Assembly (NCBI RefSeq): GCF_005280275.1
Contig: NZ_CP040022.1
Location: 248,001-312,000 of the forward strand
Direction of reading: 5' to 3'
DNA: 64,000 nt
Source: Salinivibrio kushneri
GTDB taxonomy: Bacteria > Pseudomonadota > Gammaproteobacteria > Enterobacterales > Vibrionaceae
Positions within the stretch are counted from its first letter, which is position 1. Every line of letters begins with the position of its first letter. The notes below the pieces were generated by a model that searched no databases, was not told the origin of the DNA, and worked only from the letters and a program-made list of their open reading frames with translations. A program made the translations under genes and the position numbers. This document shows positions 27,725-36,741 of this stretch, piece after piece.

Positions 27725-29308
27725 TTAGTATCGCGCTGTCACACTGACACCGTTAAAAGCAGTGTAACCATTAAGCATCACGTGATAGCGACCCTTTTGT
27801 GTGCTTTGTACCGTACACACTTCACTATTGCCGTAGTTGTATGGGCGGCAGTCCCAGCTGTTTAAGGTTGGTTTCGCCCCATAGCGTAGATACAAATCTG
27901 CATCGCCTGAACCACCGCTAATATTGACCGTTAGACGTTGCCCCGCGTCAACATCAACGTAAAAGAAGCGCTGCGCACCTTGAGCCCCAGCAATACCCGT
28001 GACTGGCTGGCCATTTTTGAGCTCGTTTTTTGGCCCTGGCGTCGGGCCACAATCAGGCTCACAGCTGCTATCCGCTTGGCTGTAGAGGAGTTTGTTGACC
28101 GAACCACGAGGATCACTGATTTTATTGACGCTAGCACGGTTGCTAATTAAGCTCTCGACTTGTGCTGGCGATAAGCTATTGTTTTCTTGTAAATACAAGG
28201 CAGCAACACCGGCAACATGAGGTGTCGCCATTGACGTGCCACTGATGGTGCGATAACCACCGTCATACCAGGCAGATTTGATTTGCGAGCCTGGTGCAAA
28301 TACATCAAGACAGCTGCCCCAGTTGGAGAAACTAGAGCGGCTATCGCTGCTTGTTGTTGAGCCCACGGTGACGCCACTTGGCTCACGGGCCGGCGAGCTG
28401 TTACAGGCGTCGGCATTGGAATTACCAGCCGCCAGCATAAAGCTCACACCCGATTGCACCGCACTGGCAACCGCGCGATCCAGTGCTGTAGACACGCCAC
28501 CACCCAAGCTCATGTTTGCCACCGATGGTCCACTGGCATTGGATGCCACCCAATCAACCCCGCCAATCACACCGGACGTCGAGCCTGAACCACTACAGCT
28601 CAGCACTCTCACCCCAACAATGTCGACATTTTTAGCGACGCCATATTGGCTACCACCGATAGTGCCGGCCACATGGGTGCCGTGACCGTTACAGTCTGAC
28701 GCGTCATTATCGTTATCAACAAAGTCATAGCCAGAGCGAGCACGACCACCAAACTCTACGTGTGACGTTGTCACACCTGTATCAATGACGTAGGCCGTCA
28801 CACCTGTGCCATCAAAATTGGTGCTGTAGTTGTTATCCAAAGGTAGGTTGCGTTGGTCAATGCGATCCAACCCCCAAACTGGATTACTCTGGTTGGCGTT
28901 TGGGGTGATTACCGGGTCCAAGGAAATCGTCTTATCTTGCTCAATAAAATCCACTTGCTCGTCCATACGCAACGCGCGCAGTTGCTCTGGCGTCAATTTG
29001 GCTACAAAGCCACTCAGCGAGCGATCAAACACTTTCTCAACTTTAACCGCGTGTTGGTTGACCATGCTTGAAACGGTCTGCTGCGTGAAGGTTTGTAGTG
29101 CTTGTGGATCGTCGCTGAGCGTCATCGGTTGTTTAAATACCACAATGTATTGGTCTTCAATCCCCTGCTTGTCTGACGCGACAACGAGTGGCGCTAGCGT
29201 TTGCTGCTGAGAGATCGCTTGTTTACCCTCTTCCTGTTTTGCGAGCGCTGCAGGCGATGCAGCGACTAATGCTGATGCAATACAGCAGCTAAGAACATGC
29301 TTTAACAT
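27725..29308 (-). CDS. Secreted subtilisin-like serine protease (proteinase K type) with C-terminal PPC domain
   Basis: 527 residues. A signal peptide (CCIASALVAASPAALA) is followed by an I9 propeptide (QYIVVFKQPMTLSDD to FIEQDKTISL). The S8 catalytic domain has Asp in YVIDTGVTTSHVEF (about 174), His in CNGHGTHVAGTIGG (about 211) and Ser in SGTSMATPHVAGVAALYL (about 359). The tail is a pre-peptidase C-terminal domain (GSGDADLYLRYGAKP), often removed after export through type II secretion. It resembles the alkaline serine proteases of Vibrio. AAGGA lies 8 bases before the ATG at 29308; an in-frame start at 29398 would put 30 extra residues before the signal peptide. Confidence 0.95.
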   Translation of the reverse strand: MLKHVLSCCIASALVAASPAALAKQEEGKQAISQQQTLAPLVVASDKQGIEDQYIVVFKQPMTLSDDPQALQTFTQQTVSSMVNQHAVKVEKVFDRSLSGFVAKLTPEQLRALRMDEQVDFIEQDKTISLDPVITPNANQSNPVWGLDRIDQRNLPLDNNYSTNFDGTGVTAYVIDTGVTTSHVEFGGRARSGYDFVDNDNDASDCNGHGTHVAGTIGGSQYGVAKNVDIVGVRVLSCSGSGSTSGVIGGVDWVASNASGPSVANMSLGGGVSTALDRAVASAVQSGVSFMLAAGNSNADACNSSPAREPSGVTVGSTTSSDSRSSFSNWGSCLDVFAPGSQIKSAWYDGGYRTISGTSMATPHVAGVAALYLQENNSLSPAQVESLISNRASVNKISDPRGSVNKLLYSQADSSCEPDCGPTPGPKNELKNGQPVTGIAGAQGAQRFFYVDVDAGQRLTVNISGGSGDADLYLRYGAKPTLNSWDCRPYNYGNSEVCTVQSTQKGRYHVMLNGYTAFNGVSVTARY

Positions 29309-29681
29309 ATTGTATTCCTTACAATGGTTAAACGTATCAAAGATTGATTGCCTACAAATAACAACAAGCACGTTTATAAAGCTATGCATCAACAGCAACT
29401 TTTTCCGCAGAGAAAATCGCTTTATTTGTCCAACCTACCAGCATTATTTACTATTACATCAGCAGCATCACTTTTAACTTTTTGTTTACAAAGTGTTTAT
29501 ATAGGCCATCCGTGAGCACTTAACACTTTTTTACTAAAAATGATTGATGAACAGTTCTTTGATGCTGCTCACAGCTAAAATGAAAGTGAACTAAAACATG
29601 CAGTTAGAGAGTGAGATTGATTGGCATAAAAAAGCCAGTGACAGAGCACTGGCCGGTAAGATACTCGGTGTTCAACCTAAT
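29309..29681. other. Upstream region of the subtilase gene
   Basis: 373 bases, AT-rich, no gene seen. It contains the subtilase ribosome site (AAGGA just above 29308) and, at 29628-29653, the terminator of the next upstream minus-strand gene. Growth-phase or quorum regulator sites are likely for such a protease, but none is recognisable. Confidence 0.5.
29628..29653 (-). terminator. Terminator of the 167-residue unknown gene
   Basis: On the minus strand GCCAGTG-CTCTGT-CACTGGC (7-bp perfect stem) is followed by six T residues. Confidence 0.85.
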
Positions 29682-30185
29682 TTAACTTGGCTGCTCATGC
29701 ACCAATACGCCGCCTTCAAGCGCCCCTATTAATACATTCGGAACGTCAGCTTCATCAGAGGTAACAGCAATACGCGTGCCCGGCCCAATCGCTGAGATGG
29801 GGGCTGCCATCATCAAAGGACCACGCTCCCCGTCATCAACAAGCTTCCACGATGGCGCGGCTGCCGCATGATCATTGGCATATAGCCGACACTTGTTTCT
29901 GTCAGGTTCAATTAAACAGTCCAGGCCATACTCAATGTCGTCATAAAAAAACGACCACTGATAATAGCCCGCATTGACGCTGCAAGGGGTTTTGATAAAA
30001 CTCAACGCCTCTGCGTTATCTTGGGTTAAGGTAATAAAGCGCTGCGCATCTGGCACCATCGCTAAATATCCCAGTGATTTGCCATTGGCATCGGTGACCG
30101 AGAGCTTTACCTCTTGCTCAACCATCGCGCGCTCATGATCGCCAATGTCTGGCAACATGGAATCGGGTTGTACTGAAAACGCCAT
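29682..30185 (-). CDS. Protein of unknown function, 167 residues
   Basis: I do not recognise this protein. It has no signal peptide or membrane segment, is acidic, and looks like a compact beta-rich domain (VKLSVTDANGKSLGYLAMV, GYYQWSFFYDDIEYGLDCLI, GTRIAVTSDEADVPNVLIG). Three cysteines are present. The start at 30185 is preceded by AAAGGAG 7 bases away; an upstream in-frame start at 30215 lacks a ribosome site. It has its own terminator and stands alone between the subtilase and the SQR group, so context gives no function. Confidence 0.7.
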   Translation of the reverse strand: MAFSVQPDSMLPDIGDHERAMVEQEVKLSVTDANGKSLGYLAMVPDAQRFITLTQDNAEALSFIKTPCSVNAGYYQWSFFYDDIEYGLDCLIEPDRNKCRLYANDHAAAAPSWKLVDDGERGPLMMAAPISAIGPGTRIAVTSDEADVPNVLIGALEGGVLVHEQPS

Positions 30186-30311
30186 TGTGTCGCTCCTTTG
30201 GTTGCTTCGCGCCATTTTTAACAGTTATGTAACAACCAAAGATATAGATCAATTTCTCGGAAAAGTTTAGTGATTTGATCGCACACTATGTTGATGAATC
30301 ACTCGATACGA

Positions 30312-30653
30312 TCATTGTGCCCGTTGGCCGAACAACGACGTTGATTGTGGCTTCAAAACGATCGCCGCAACGATCATAGTGTAGAATGCCGCACCTATCG
30401 CAACCATGATTAACATCCCCCAGTCTGCTACACCATTAAGCATCGCAAGTTTGGAGCCCGTTAACGGTGGTGCTGAAAGTGCACAGACAAGGCCGACTAC
30501 AATACTGAATACAAAAGCGCGCTTGGCGCTGCGCAAAGAAAAGCGACGAAAAATCACTAACGACACTATAGGCAAACCCACTAAAAATAATAACCATCCC
30601 CAGTAAGGAGCGGCTGAGTACAGTAGTACGGTAAAAATTGCGTCAAGAGTCAT
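30312..30653 (-). CDS. Small inner-membrane protein downstream of the SQR-like gene
   Basis: 113 residues with three or four hydrophobic helices (YWGWLLFLVGLPIVSLVIF, AFVFSIVVGLVCALSAPP, WGMLIMVAIGAAFYTMIV). It begins MTLDAIFTVLLYSAAPYWGW. The ATG at 30653 is 12 bases after the flavoprotein stop, with GGAGG 5 bases before it, so it is certainly in one operon. It resembles DUF5368-type membrane proteins found beside SQR-like flavoproteins, though I am not sure of the family. A frame starting at 30737 overlaps the flavoprotein and is not needed. Possible role: membrane or quinone-site anchor for the flavoprotein. Confidence 0.8.
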   Translation of the reverse strand: MTLDAIFTVLLYSAAPYWGWLLFLVGLPIVSLVIFRRFSLRSAKRAFVFSIVVGLVCALSAPPLTGSKLAMLNGVADWGMLIMVAIGAAFYTMIVAAIVLKPQSTSLFGQRAQ

Positions 30654-30664
30654 GTCCGCCTCCA

Positions 30665-31984
30665 TTAAATTTTTCCATCCAACATCGCTTGATAGGCTGG
30701 TAACAACATTTTTTCTTTCATTACCCAAGCCATCCACGTTTCTTCTGTTGGACTAATAAACGGGAAAGAAGGGAGTAATTTGCCACCGTAACCGAACTCA
30801 GCCAGAATCGCTTTGCCAAACCCAGTGATCAATGGGCAAGAGGTATATCCATTGAATTCAGCCTCTAAAGGCTTGTCGTTCAGATAACTTAAGAGGTTTG
30901 CCTCAACGATGGGAACTTGTTTTTTTACACTTGCAGCCGTTTTCGATAGCGGAATCCCAGTCACATCACCGATACCAAATACATTGGGGAAAGTGGGATG
31001 TTGTAGCGTATATTGGTCCGCTGCCATCCATTCAGCCTTATGAGGACCTTGGTTCCAAACCAGATCACTATGCTTGATCACATCGGGCGCACTCATTGGA
31101 GGCACGACGTGGATATAATCATACTCTTCGACCCGTGTTTTCCCCGTTGCTGTGAGTGAGAAGTGTGCTTTTTTATTGGTCGGGTCGATGCCAATCAACG
31201 TTTTCTGATCAGCAATGTCTACCCCTTGGTCACCAAAGCGTTCCATGACAAAGTCGTTATAAACGGGAATCGAAAATAATCGGTCTTTAAACGGCGTGGC
31301 GAAGTTCACATCATATGCTTGACGATGGCCAGTCTGCTCAAGACGTGCAAGCGAGGTAAAGGTCATTTTAAGTGGTGCGCCCGCGCACTTGATTGGTGTT
31401 TCAGCAAGAGTAAATATGGCTTTGCCTTCGCCTTTATTCATAAACTGTTTGAACGCCGTATCCGTTGCTAATGCACCCTCTGGCCCCGGATAAACGCTAC
31501 CAATACCATGCTGACCAATAAGGCGTTCCTCCATTCCCTCAATGAGGGTGTAATTAAGTTGGGTGCCCATGGCAACGACCAGTACGTCATAGCTAAGCTT
31601 GGTGCCATCCTCGAGTACAACTTGTTGTTGTGCAGGTAAAAACGCATTGGCATTTTGTTGGTGCCATTTTATACCAGCAGGTAACCATTGTTCTGTTGTT
31701 GATAGGACTTGGGATACTTTCCATAACCCAGATGCCACCAAAGTTTGTCCAGGCTGATACAGGTGACGCTGACGTGAACCCACTAATGCTATCTGATCAG
31801 CGGAAAGGTGTTGCACAAGGCGATTAGCTAACGCAATACCGGCAGCACCATTACCCACAATAACCACCTTAGCGCGCGTCTGAGCACGTGAGGGTAAGCT
31901 TGCCGGCATCAAGCCTATCGCGCTCGCACCTGCCAGTAGTTTTAAAAAACGGCGTCGCTCTTGGTTCGAATTTTGATATGGCAT
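30665..31984 (-). CDS. Tat-exported sulfide:quinone oxidoreductase-like flavoprotein
   Basis: 439 residues. It starts with a twin-arginine signal (NQERRRFLKLLAGASAIGLM), then the FAD fold VVIVGNGAAGIALANRL. SQR redox cysteines are visible: TPIKCAGAPLK near 199 and GYTSCPLITG near 383. SQR oxidises sulfide to sulfur or polysulfide and passes electrons to quinone; flavocytochrome-c sulfide dehydrogenase subunits are close relatives. The Tat signal implies a periplasmic enzyme. I chose ATG 31984, with a GGGGTGG site just upstream; GTG 31990 is an alternative. A small membrane protein follows in the operon and a perfect palindrome lies just upstream. Confidence 0.88.
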   Translation of the reverse strand: MPYQNSNQERRRFLKLLAGASAIGLMPASLPSRAQTRAKVVIVGNGAAGIALANRLVQHLSADQIALVGSRQRHLYQPGQTLVASGLWKVSQVLSTTEQWLPAGIKWHQQNANAFLPAQQQVVLEDGTKLSYDVLVVAMGTQLNYTLIEGMEERLIGQHGIGSVYPGPEGALATDTAFKQFMNKGEGKAIFTLAETPIKCAGAPLKMTFTSLARLEQTGHRQAYDVNFATPFKDRLFSIPVYNDFVMERFGDQGVDIADQKTLIGIDPTNKKAHFSLTATGKTRVEEYDYIHVVPPMSAPDVIKHSDLVWNQGPHKAEWMAADQYTLQHPTFPNVFGIGDVTGIPLSKTAASVKKQVPIVEANLLSYLNDKPLEAEFNGYTSCPLITGFGKAILAEFGYGGKLLPSFPFISPTEETWMAWVMKEKMLLPAYQAMLDGKI

Positions 31985-31993
31985 GACCACCCC

Positions 31994-32019
31994 ACTAATT
32001 AAGATAATACTTAATTAGT
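31994..32019. promoter_or_regulatory. Perfect 10-bp inverted repeat upstream of the SQR-like gene
   Basis: ACTAATTAAG (31994-32003) and CTTAATTAGT (32010-32019) are exact reverse complements around ATAATA. It begins 10 bases upstream of the ATG, so a bound protein would block transcription or translation initiation. AT-rich palindromes like this are typical of ArsR-family operators, including sulfide-responsive BigR/SqrR types. The regulator gene is not in the window. Confidence 0.7.
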
Positions 32020-32092
32020 AGTCGTGAATTAAAATGGGCGCAACGTTACCGGATAGCTTTTGTGGTTTTATTCACAATTCAATCAAGAGTAA

Positions 32093-33529
32093 CTATCGCA
32101 TCAGCCACCAGCGCATTAATCGTTTGTACCAGCGGTTGTACGGGGGTTTGACTAAAAAGCTGGTGTCCCACTTATCGCGGGTGAGGACGGTTTTGCTGTG
32201 GCTAAAGGTATAAAAACCCTCGACTCCGTGGTAATGCCCCATGCCAGAGTCACCAATGCCGCCGAAAGGCGCATCTTCGGCAGCGACATGAAACAAGGTT
32301 TCATTAATCCCCATGCCGCCTGCGTGAAGCTGTGTGGTAACCTGCGTGCGTATCTCAGCGTCATTGCTCATCAAATACAACGCGAGCGGCCGTGGTCGCG
32401 CTTGAATATAACTCAGCGCCTCAGAGAGATCTTGATAGGTGACAATAGGTAGGAGCGGGCCAAAAATTTCTTCTTGCATCACCCGCATGTCATCGGTGAC
32501 CTGGGTTAGCAGCTGGGTCGGCCAGCGCTGATTTTCGGCGGTTGGCACGGTTTGCTGGTCGAGTGCACACCAGCGGCGCGCACCTTTATCGAGCGAATCT
32601 TTGAGTGTTTCTTCAAGCCGCATCGCTTGCGTTTGGTTAATGATCTGGCTGTAATCTGAGTTGGCTTCAAAGTCAGGATACATAGCACGAAACGCGCGTT
32701 GATAGGCGTGGATAAAGGCTTCTTGCCGATGTTCAGGACAAAGCACATAATCGGGCGCGACACATATCTGCCCAGCGTTTAAACACTTGCCATAAATGAG
32801 CCGCGACACGGCCACATCCATATCAATTTGATCATCAATGATCACCGGCGATTTACCCCCAAGTTCGAGGGTCACCGGGGTCAAATTATCGGCCGCCGCC
32901 AGCATGACTTGACGTCCGACCTGGGTTGAGCCGGTGAAAAAGAGGTGGTCGAACTCTAACTCGCTAAAACGGCGCGACACTTCGACTTCGCCCTCTACCA
33001 CGGCGACTTCGTTTGGGCTAAATACCTCAGCGATTAACGCGCGTAATACCCGATTGGTGTTGGGGGTGAACTCCGAAAGCTTAAGCATCACCCGATTGCC
33101 CGCGGCCAACGCGCAAATCAAGGGACTCAGGGCCAGCATAATCGGGAAGTTCCAAGGGACGATAATCCCAACCACCCCTTTTGGCTGAAAGCGCACGACC
33201 AATTTGGTGCCTAGCAGGGTAATGCCTGGACGCCGTTTTTGCGGCTGCATCCATCGCTTTAATCGACGACGGGTGTAATCAATCTGGTGCAGCAAGGGCA
33301 AGATGTCGGCAATTTCAGTATCAACGGGCGCACGATAGCCGTAATCATCACTCAAGGCTTGTTGTAACGCAGACGATTTTTGCTTGATCGCCTGACGCAA
33401 GCGCAGCAGCGCGTCACGGCGATAGCTGTACTCTAAAAAAGGACACCGAGACACCTGCTCTTTTTGTGCGTCGAATGTCTCACGCATCTCTTTAACCGTT
33501 TCCAACCACTGTGAGCCTGGCTCCGTCAT
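32093..33529 (-). CDS. Aldehyde dehydrogenase, coniferyl-aldehyde dehydrogenase type
   Basis: 478 residues. NAD(P)-dependent enzyme oxidising aldehydes to acids. Catalytic Glu is in VTLELGGKSPVII (about 221) and the nucleophile Cys in LNAGQICVAPDYVL (about 254); PWNFPIMLALSP and FFTGSTQVGRQVM bind the cofactor. The opening and the CVAPDYVLCPE segment place it with the class 3-like, coniferyl aldehyde dehydrogenase group, but the real substrate may be any fatty or aromatic aldehyde. AGGAGG stands before the ATG at 33529; an upstream in-frame start at 33568 is not needed. Monocistronic. Confidence 0.9.
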   Translation of the reverse strand: MTEPGSQWLETVKEMRETFDAQKEQVSRCPFLEYSYRRDALLRLRQAIKQKSSALQQALSDDYGYRAPVDTEIADILPLLHQIDYTRRRLKRWMQPQKRRPGITLLGTKLVVRFQPKGVVGIIVPWNFPIMLALSPLICALAAGNRVMLKLSEFTPNTNRVLRALIAEVFSPNEVAVVEGEVEVSRRFSELEFDHLFFTGSTQVGRQVMLAAADNLTPVTLELGGKSPVIIDDQIDMDVAVSRLIYGKCLNAGQICVAPDYVLCPEHRQEAFIHAYQRAFRAMYPDFEANSDYSQIINQTQAMRLEETLKDSLDKGARRWCALDQQTVPTAENQRWPTQLLTQVTDDMRVMQEEIFGPLLPIVTYQDLSEALSYIQARPRPLALYLMSNDAEIRTQVTTQLHAGGMGINETLFHVAAEDAPFGGIGDSGMGHYHGVEGFYTFSHSKTVLTRDKWDTSFLVKPPYNRWYKRLMRWWLMR

Positions 33530-33850
33530 CCTTGCCTCCTCTGTCGATACAAGATCGCGACACACCACTTCTTCATTGATGACATAGTCTCACCAACAAC
33601 GCAACTGGGCATACTTCACGTCGTTGTGCGGGTATAGCGACCAAGGCTTACGCTACCCGTCTGAGTCTTGACATGTTAAAGCCTTGTATCTTCATCCCTG
33701 TTATTCATCACGTTTTTAGCGCCATAGCCCACAGAAAGCAGCTTGGTTGTTGAGCAAATATTGTCGCTTTATTGATCTCAGGCTTATACTGAAACAAACT
33801 CAGTTTAACGCCAGCTTTATTCGCTGATATCGAAAGGAAATGTGGTAGGC
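33530..33850. other. Divergent region between the aldehyde dehydrogenase and cheV
   Basis: 321 bases, no gene seen. TTGACATGTTAAAG at 33668-33681 resembles a -35 box region, and AAAGGA lies at 33834-33839 before cheV. Nothing else stands out. Confidence 0.45.
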
Positions 33851-34846
33851 ATGAACGACGAGCCAACAAAGAACGAAATACTGACGGAAAGTGGTACGAA
33901 TGAGCTAGAGATCATTGAGTTTCACTTAATCAAGCAACTTCCTGACGGCAGTACCAAAACCTGCTATTACGGTATTAACGTTGCCAAGGTTCGCGAAGTT
34001 ATCCAAGTGCCGGAAACCACTGACTATCCAAACGCCCAGGCGCACATGATTGGGGTGTTTTCGTCACGCGACAAGCTAACGCCACTGATTGATCTGGCGG
34101 GCTGGTTAGGCGTCCCGACGCGGCCAGAGAAAGACAATAAATTTGTGATTGTCACCGATTTTAACAACATGACTAATGGCTTTTTGATTGACAGCATTAG
34201 TCGTATCCATCGTATTTCCTGGGAAGCCGTTGAGTCACCGAGCCAATTCCTAGAGGCAGGCGAGCAAGATTGTGTGGTCGCAGTCGTCCGCAAAGACAAA
34301 AACCTGATCATGATCCTAGACTTCGAAAAAATCATCGCTGATATCAATCCTGAATTGAGCATGGAAAAATACGATGTCACTCAGGACAGAAACGTCAACA
34401 TTTCCGAATCCAGCGCGAAAAAACGCGAGGCAAAAACGATCCTAGTGGTGGACGATTCCGCTTTCATCCGTAGCTTAATTGAAAACACGCTACGCTCAGC
34501 TGGCTTTAATATTATATCGGCCAAAGATGGTGGCGAAGCCTTTGACAAACTCACCGAATTTGAACGCATTTCCAAAGAAGAAGGTGTGTCGATTAATGAG
34601 TTTGTCGATGCAATTGTGTCAGACGTCGAGATGCCACGCATGGACGGCATGCACTTGGTCAAACGCCTTAGAGAGATGGATACCTATAAAACCATGCCTA
34701 TTATCATGTTCTCGTCGATCATGAGCGAGGATAACCGTGCTAAGGCCCTCCAATTGGGTGCCAATGATACCATCACCAAACCCGAGATCGGTCGCATGGT
34801 AAGCCTGGCGGATACCTATGTATTCGGCACACCGCTCGACGATTGA
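33851..34846 (+). CDS. cheV: Chemotaxis protein CheV (CheW plus receiver domain)
   Basis: 331 residues. A CheW-like coupling domain (about 20-165: YGINVAKVREVIQVPETTDY, MIGVFSSRDKLTPLIDLAGW) is fused to a response-regulator receiver domain (TILVVDDSAFIRSLIENTL). The phosphoacceptor Asp is near 258 in AIVSDVEMPRMDG, and the Lys is in NDTITKPEIG. CheV couples chemoreceptors to CheA and adapts the signal by phosphorylation. Start: ATG 33851 gives the natural N-terminus, but GTG 33842 lies closer to AAAGGA and cannot be excluded. It is a stand-alone gene away from a che cluster, as is common in Vibrionaceae. Confidence 0.94.
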   Translation: MNDEPTKNEILTESGTNELEIIEFHLIKQLPDGSTKTCYYGINVAKVREVIQVPETTDYPNAQAHMIGVFSSRDKLTPLIDLAGWLGVPTRPEKDNKFVIVTDFNNMTNGFLIDSISRIHRISWEAVESPSQFLEAGEQDCVVAVVRKDKNLIMILDFEKIIADINPELSMEKYDVTQDRNVNISESSAKKREAKTILVVDDSAFIRSLIENTLRSAGFNIISAKDGGEAFDKLTEFERISKEEGVSINEFVDAIVSDVEMPRMDGMHLVKRLREMDTYKTMPIIMFSSIMSEDNRAKALQLGANDTITKPEIGRMVSLADTYVFGTPLDD

Positions 34847-34877
34847 TCAACGATAAGAACGAGCAAGGTGAATACAA

Positions 34878-34903
34878 CAAAGGCTGCACATTGGCAGCCT
34901 TTG
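34878..34903. terminator. Probable bidirectional terminator between cheV and the AGCS symporter
   Basis: CAAAGGCTGC (34878-34887) and GCAGCCTTTG (34894-34903) form a perfect 10-bp stem with loop ACATTG between convergent genes. T runs are short on both sides. Confidence 0.65.
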
Positions 34904-34956
34904 TGGGTTTTAGCGTGACGCCAAGGTGGGTCGTCAAGCCATTAACTGTCGGTTCA

Positions 34957-36339
34957 TTAGCTATCGGCTACCTGTGAACGATGGCTTTCACGGTAGCGGT
35001 GACTGGCGAAATACGTTTTCGCCGCTTGGTTTACCTTAGGCGCCAGCAACAGCGCTGAGACCATGGTGGGAACCGCCATCAGTCCATACGCACCAATGAG
35101 GAATAAGAACACCACATCCAGCGATAATACCGCCCCCAGTACCACGAGCGATAAGTATAGGTACTTATAATACTGACCCGCTTGCTCGCCAAATAAATAC
35201 ACAAAGCATTTATAGCCGTAATACCAGAATGTAAATACCGTGGTGAAAGATAACACTAACACTTGTGCCGCCAATAACCATGCACCAGGAGCACCAAAGG
35301 CAGCTTTGAAAGCGGCCATGGTCAGGCTGACGCCTTGCATGCCCTCGGCTTGATCAAGCACACCGGTCACCAAGATCACCAGCGCGGTGCAACTACAAAC
35401 AATCAAGGTATCAATGATGGGACCCAGGCTCGCGACTAAGCCCTCACGAACAGGCTCATTGGTTTTTGCCGCACTGTGCGCCATGACTTCGGTGCCAATC
35501 CCAGCCTCATTAGAGAAAGCACCACGACTCACCCCCACAATAATCACACTGATCAGGCCACCGAACATGGCATCCGGTGAAAAAGCGCTGGCGAAAATCG
35601 ACTGAAAGACGCCAGGCACGCGCTCGGCATTGAGCGCCAAGGCGGCGATCGCCATCACCATATAGCTGCCCGCCATCAAGGGCACTAGCGCACCGGCAAC
35701 ATCAGCCACACGCTTCAAACCACCCCAAATCACCATACCGACGAAGACCGCCAGTACAATACCCAGCGCCCAAGAGAACGCGCTGCTTTCTAGCCAAGCG
35801 ACCCCAGGAAAGAGCTGAGTTTGTACCACTGCGCCGAGTTGGTTAATTTGGAAAGACGGCACAAACCCCATTAGACCAGCAATGGCAAACATCACCGCTA
35901 GCCATTTAAATTTTGGCCCTAGACCATGCCGTACCGTGTACATCGGTCCGCCATGAACATTGCCATTTGCATCTTTGTGACGATACATGACCCCCAGTGT
36001 GCAGGTATAAAACTTGGTCGACACCCCCAATAATGCGGTGAGCCACATCCAAAACACCGCACCCGGTCCACCGGCACTTAGCGCCAGAGCCACACCGGCA
36101 ATATTACCGAGACCCAAAGTGCCGGAGAGCGCGGCAGCAAGTGCTTTGCGATGAGATAAATCACCATGGCCACTACCATCGTCCACCTTACCGGTTAACA
36201 GCTTGATGCTGTGTGCCATATAACGAAACGGGGTGAACTTACCATAAAGGGTAAAGAAGACCCCACCGCCAACCAGTAAGATCAACATCGGCTTACCCCA
36301 AATAAAGCCGACAAAGGCATTAATCCATTCTTCAATCAT
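34957..36339 (-). CDS. Sodium:alanine/glycine symporter, AGCS family
   Basis: 460 residues, about 10-11 transmembrane helices. AGCS motifs are visible: ALSGTLGLGNIAGVALALS, GGPGAVFWMWLTALLGVSTK and RGAFSNEAGIGTEVMAHSAA. It imports small neutral amino acids such as alanine and glycine with sodium, which suits a marine organism and would feed the glycine catabolic genes at the left of the window. I chose the ATG at 36339 because AAAGGA is 8 bases upstream; the ATG at 36348 is too close to that site. I searched its leader for the glycine riboswitch known upstream of a Vibrio AGCS gene and did not find it. Confidence 0.93.
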   Translation of the reverse strand: MIEEWINAFVGFIWGKPMLILLVGGGVFFTLYGKFTPFRYMAHSIKLLTGKVDDGSGHGDLSHRKALAAALSGTLGLGNIAGVALALSAGGPGAVFWMWLTALLGVSTKFYTCTLGVMYRHKDANGNVHGGPMYTVRHGLGPKFKWLAVMFAIAGLMGFVPSFQINQLGAVVQTQLFPGVAWLESSAFSWALGIVLAVFVGMVIWGGLKRVADVAGALVPLMAGSYMVMAIAALALNAERVPGVFQSIFASAFSPDAMFGGLISVIIVGVSRGAFSNEAGIGTEVMAHSAAKTNEPVREGLVASLGPIIDTLIVCSCTALVILVTGVLDQAEGMQGVSLTMAAFKAAFGAPGAWLLAAQVLVLSFTTVFTFWYYGYKCFVYLFGEQAGQYYKYLYLSLVVLGAVLSLDVVFLFLIGAYGLMAVPTMVSALLLAPKVNQAAKTYFASHRYRESHRSQVADS

Positions 36340-36741
36340 GTTTTGCATCCTTTCTTGATGCTTGGCTAATTACTTTGCTTGCTAGACCACTGCCTAGCCG
36401 GTGCACGCCAACTAACAAAATAATTAGACCATAAAGCAATAAACCATTCTGGCGTGACTAAAAACCCATTCAAATTAAGTCCAAATGAGGTTTCAGGCGA
36501 TAAAAACACCGTTTATACGTGATATTGATCTCACAAAAACCAGACAACAATGAATAACTATCAATGCAATTTGATTTGAACACGAAGTAGCGTGTTTGAC
36601 GTGCTCTACTATCAGCGAGCTCGACATTTAACCTTACTTTTATCCGGTGTTTTGCGTCAGTGGCATTCGCTATACTCCGCGCTCACGTATACACACCACC
36701 CATGCACTGGATTTACGCTCCAGCCAGCAAGAGGAAACAAG
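36340..36741. other. Divergent region between the AGCS symporter and trhO
   Basis: 402 bases with no credible gene; a frame opening at 36592 in phase with trhO has no ribosome site. It is AT-rich around 36400-36560 and presumably carries both promoters. No riboswitch or clear operator seen. Confidence 0.5.

Noticed and set aside
36340..36590. Possible glycine riboswitch upstream of the AGCS symporter, as known in Vibrio cholerae
   Set aside because: No matching core segments on the minus strand.
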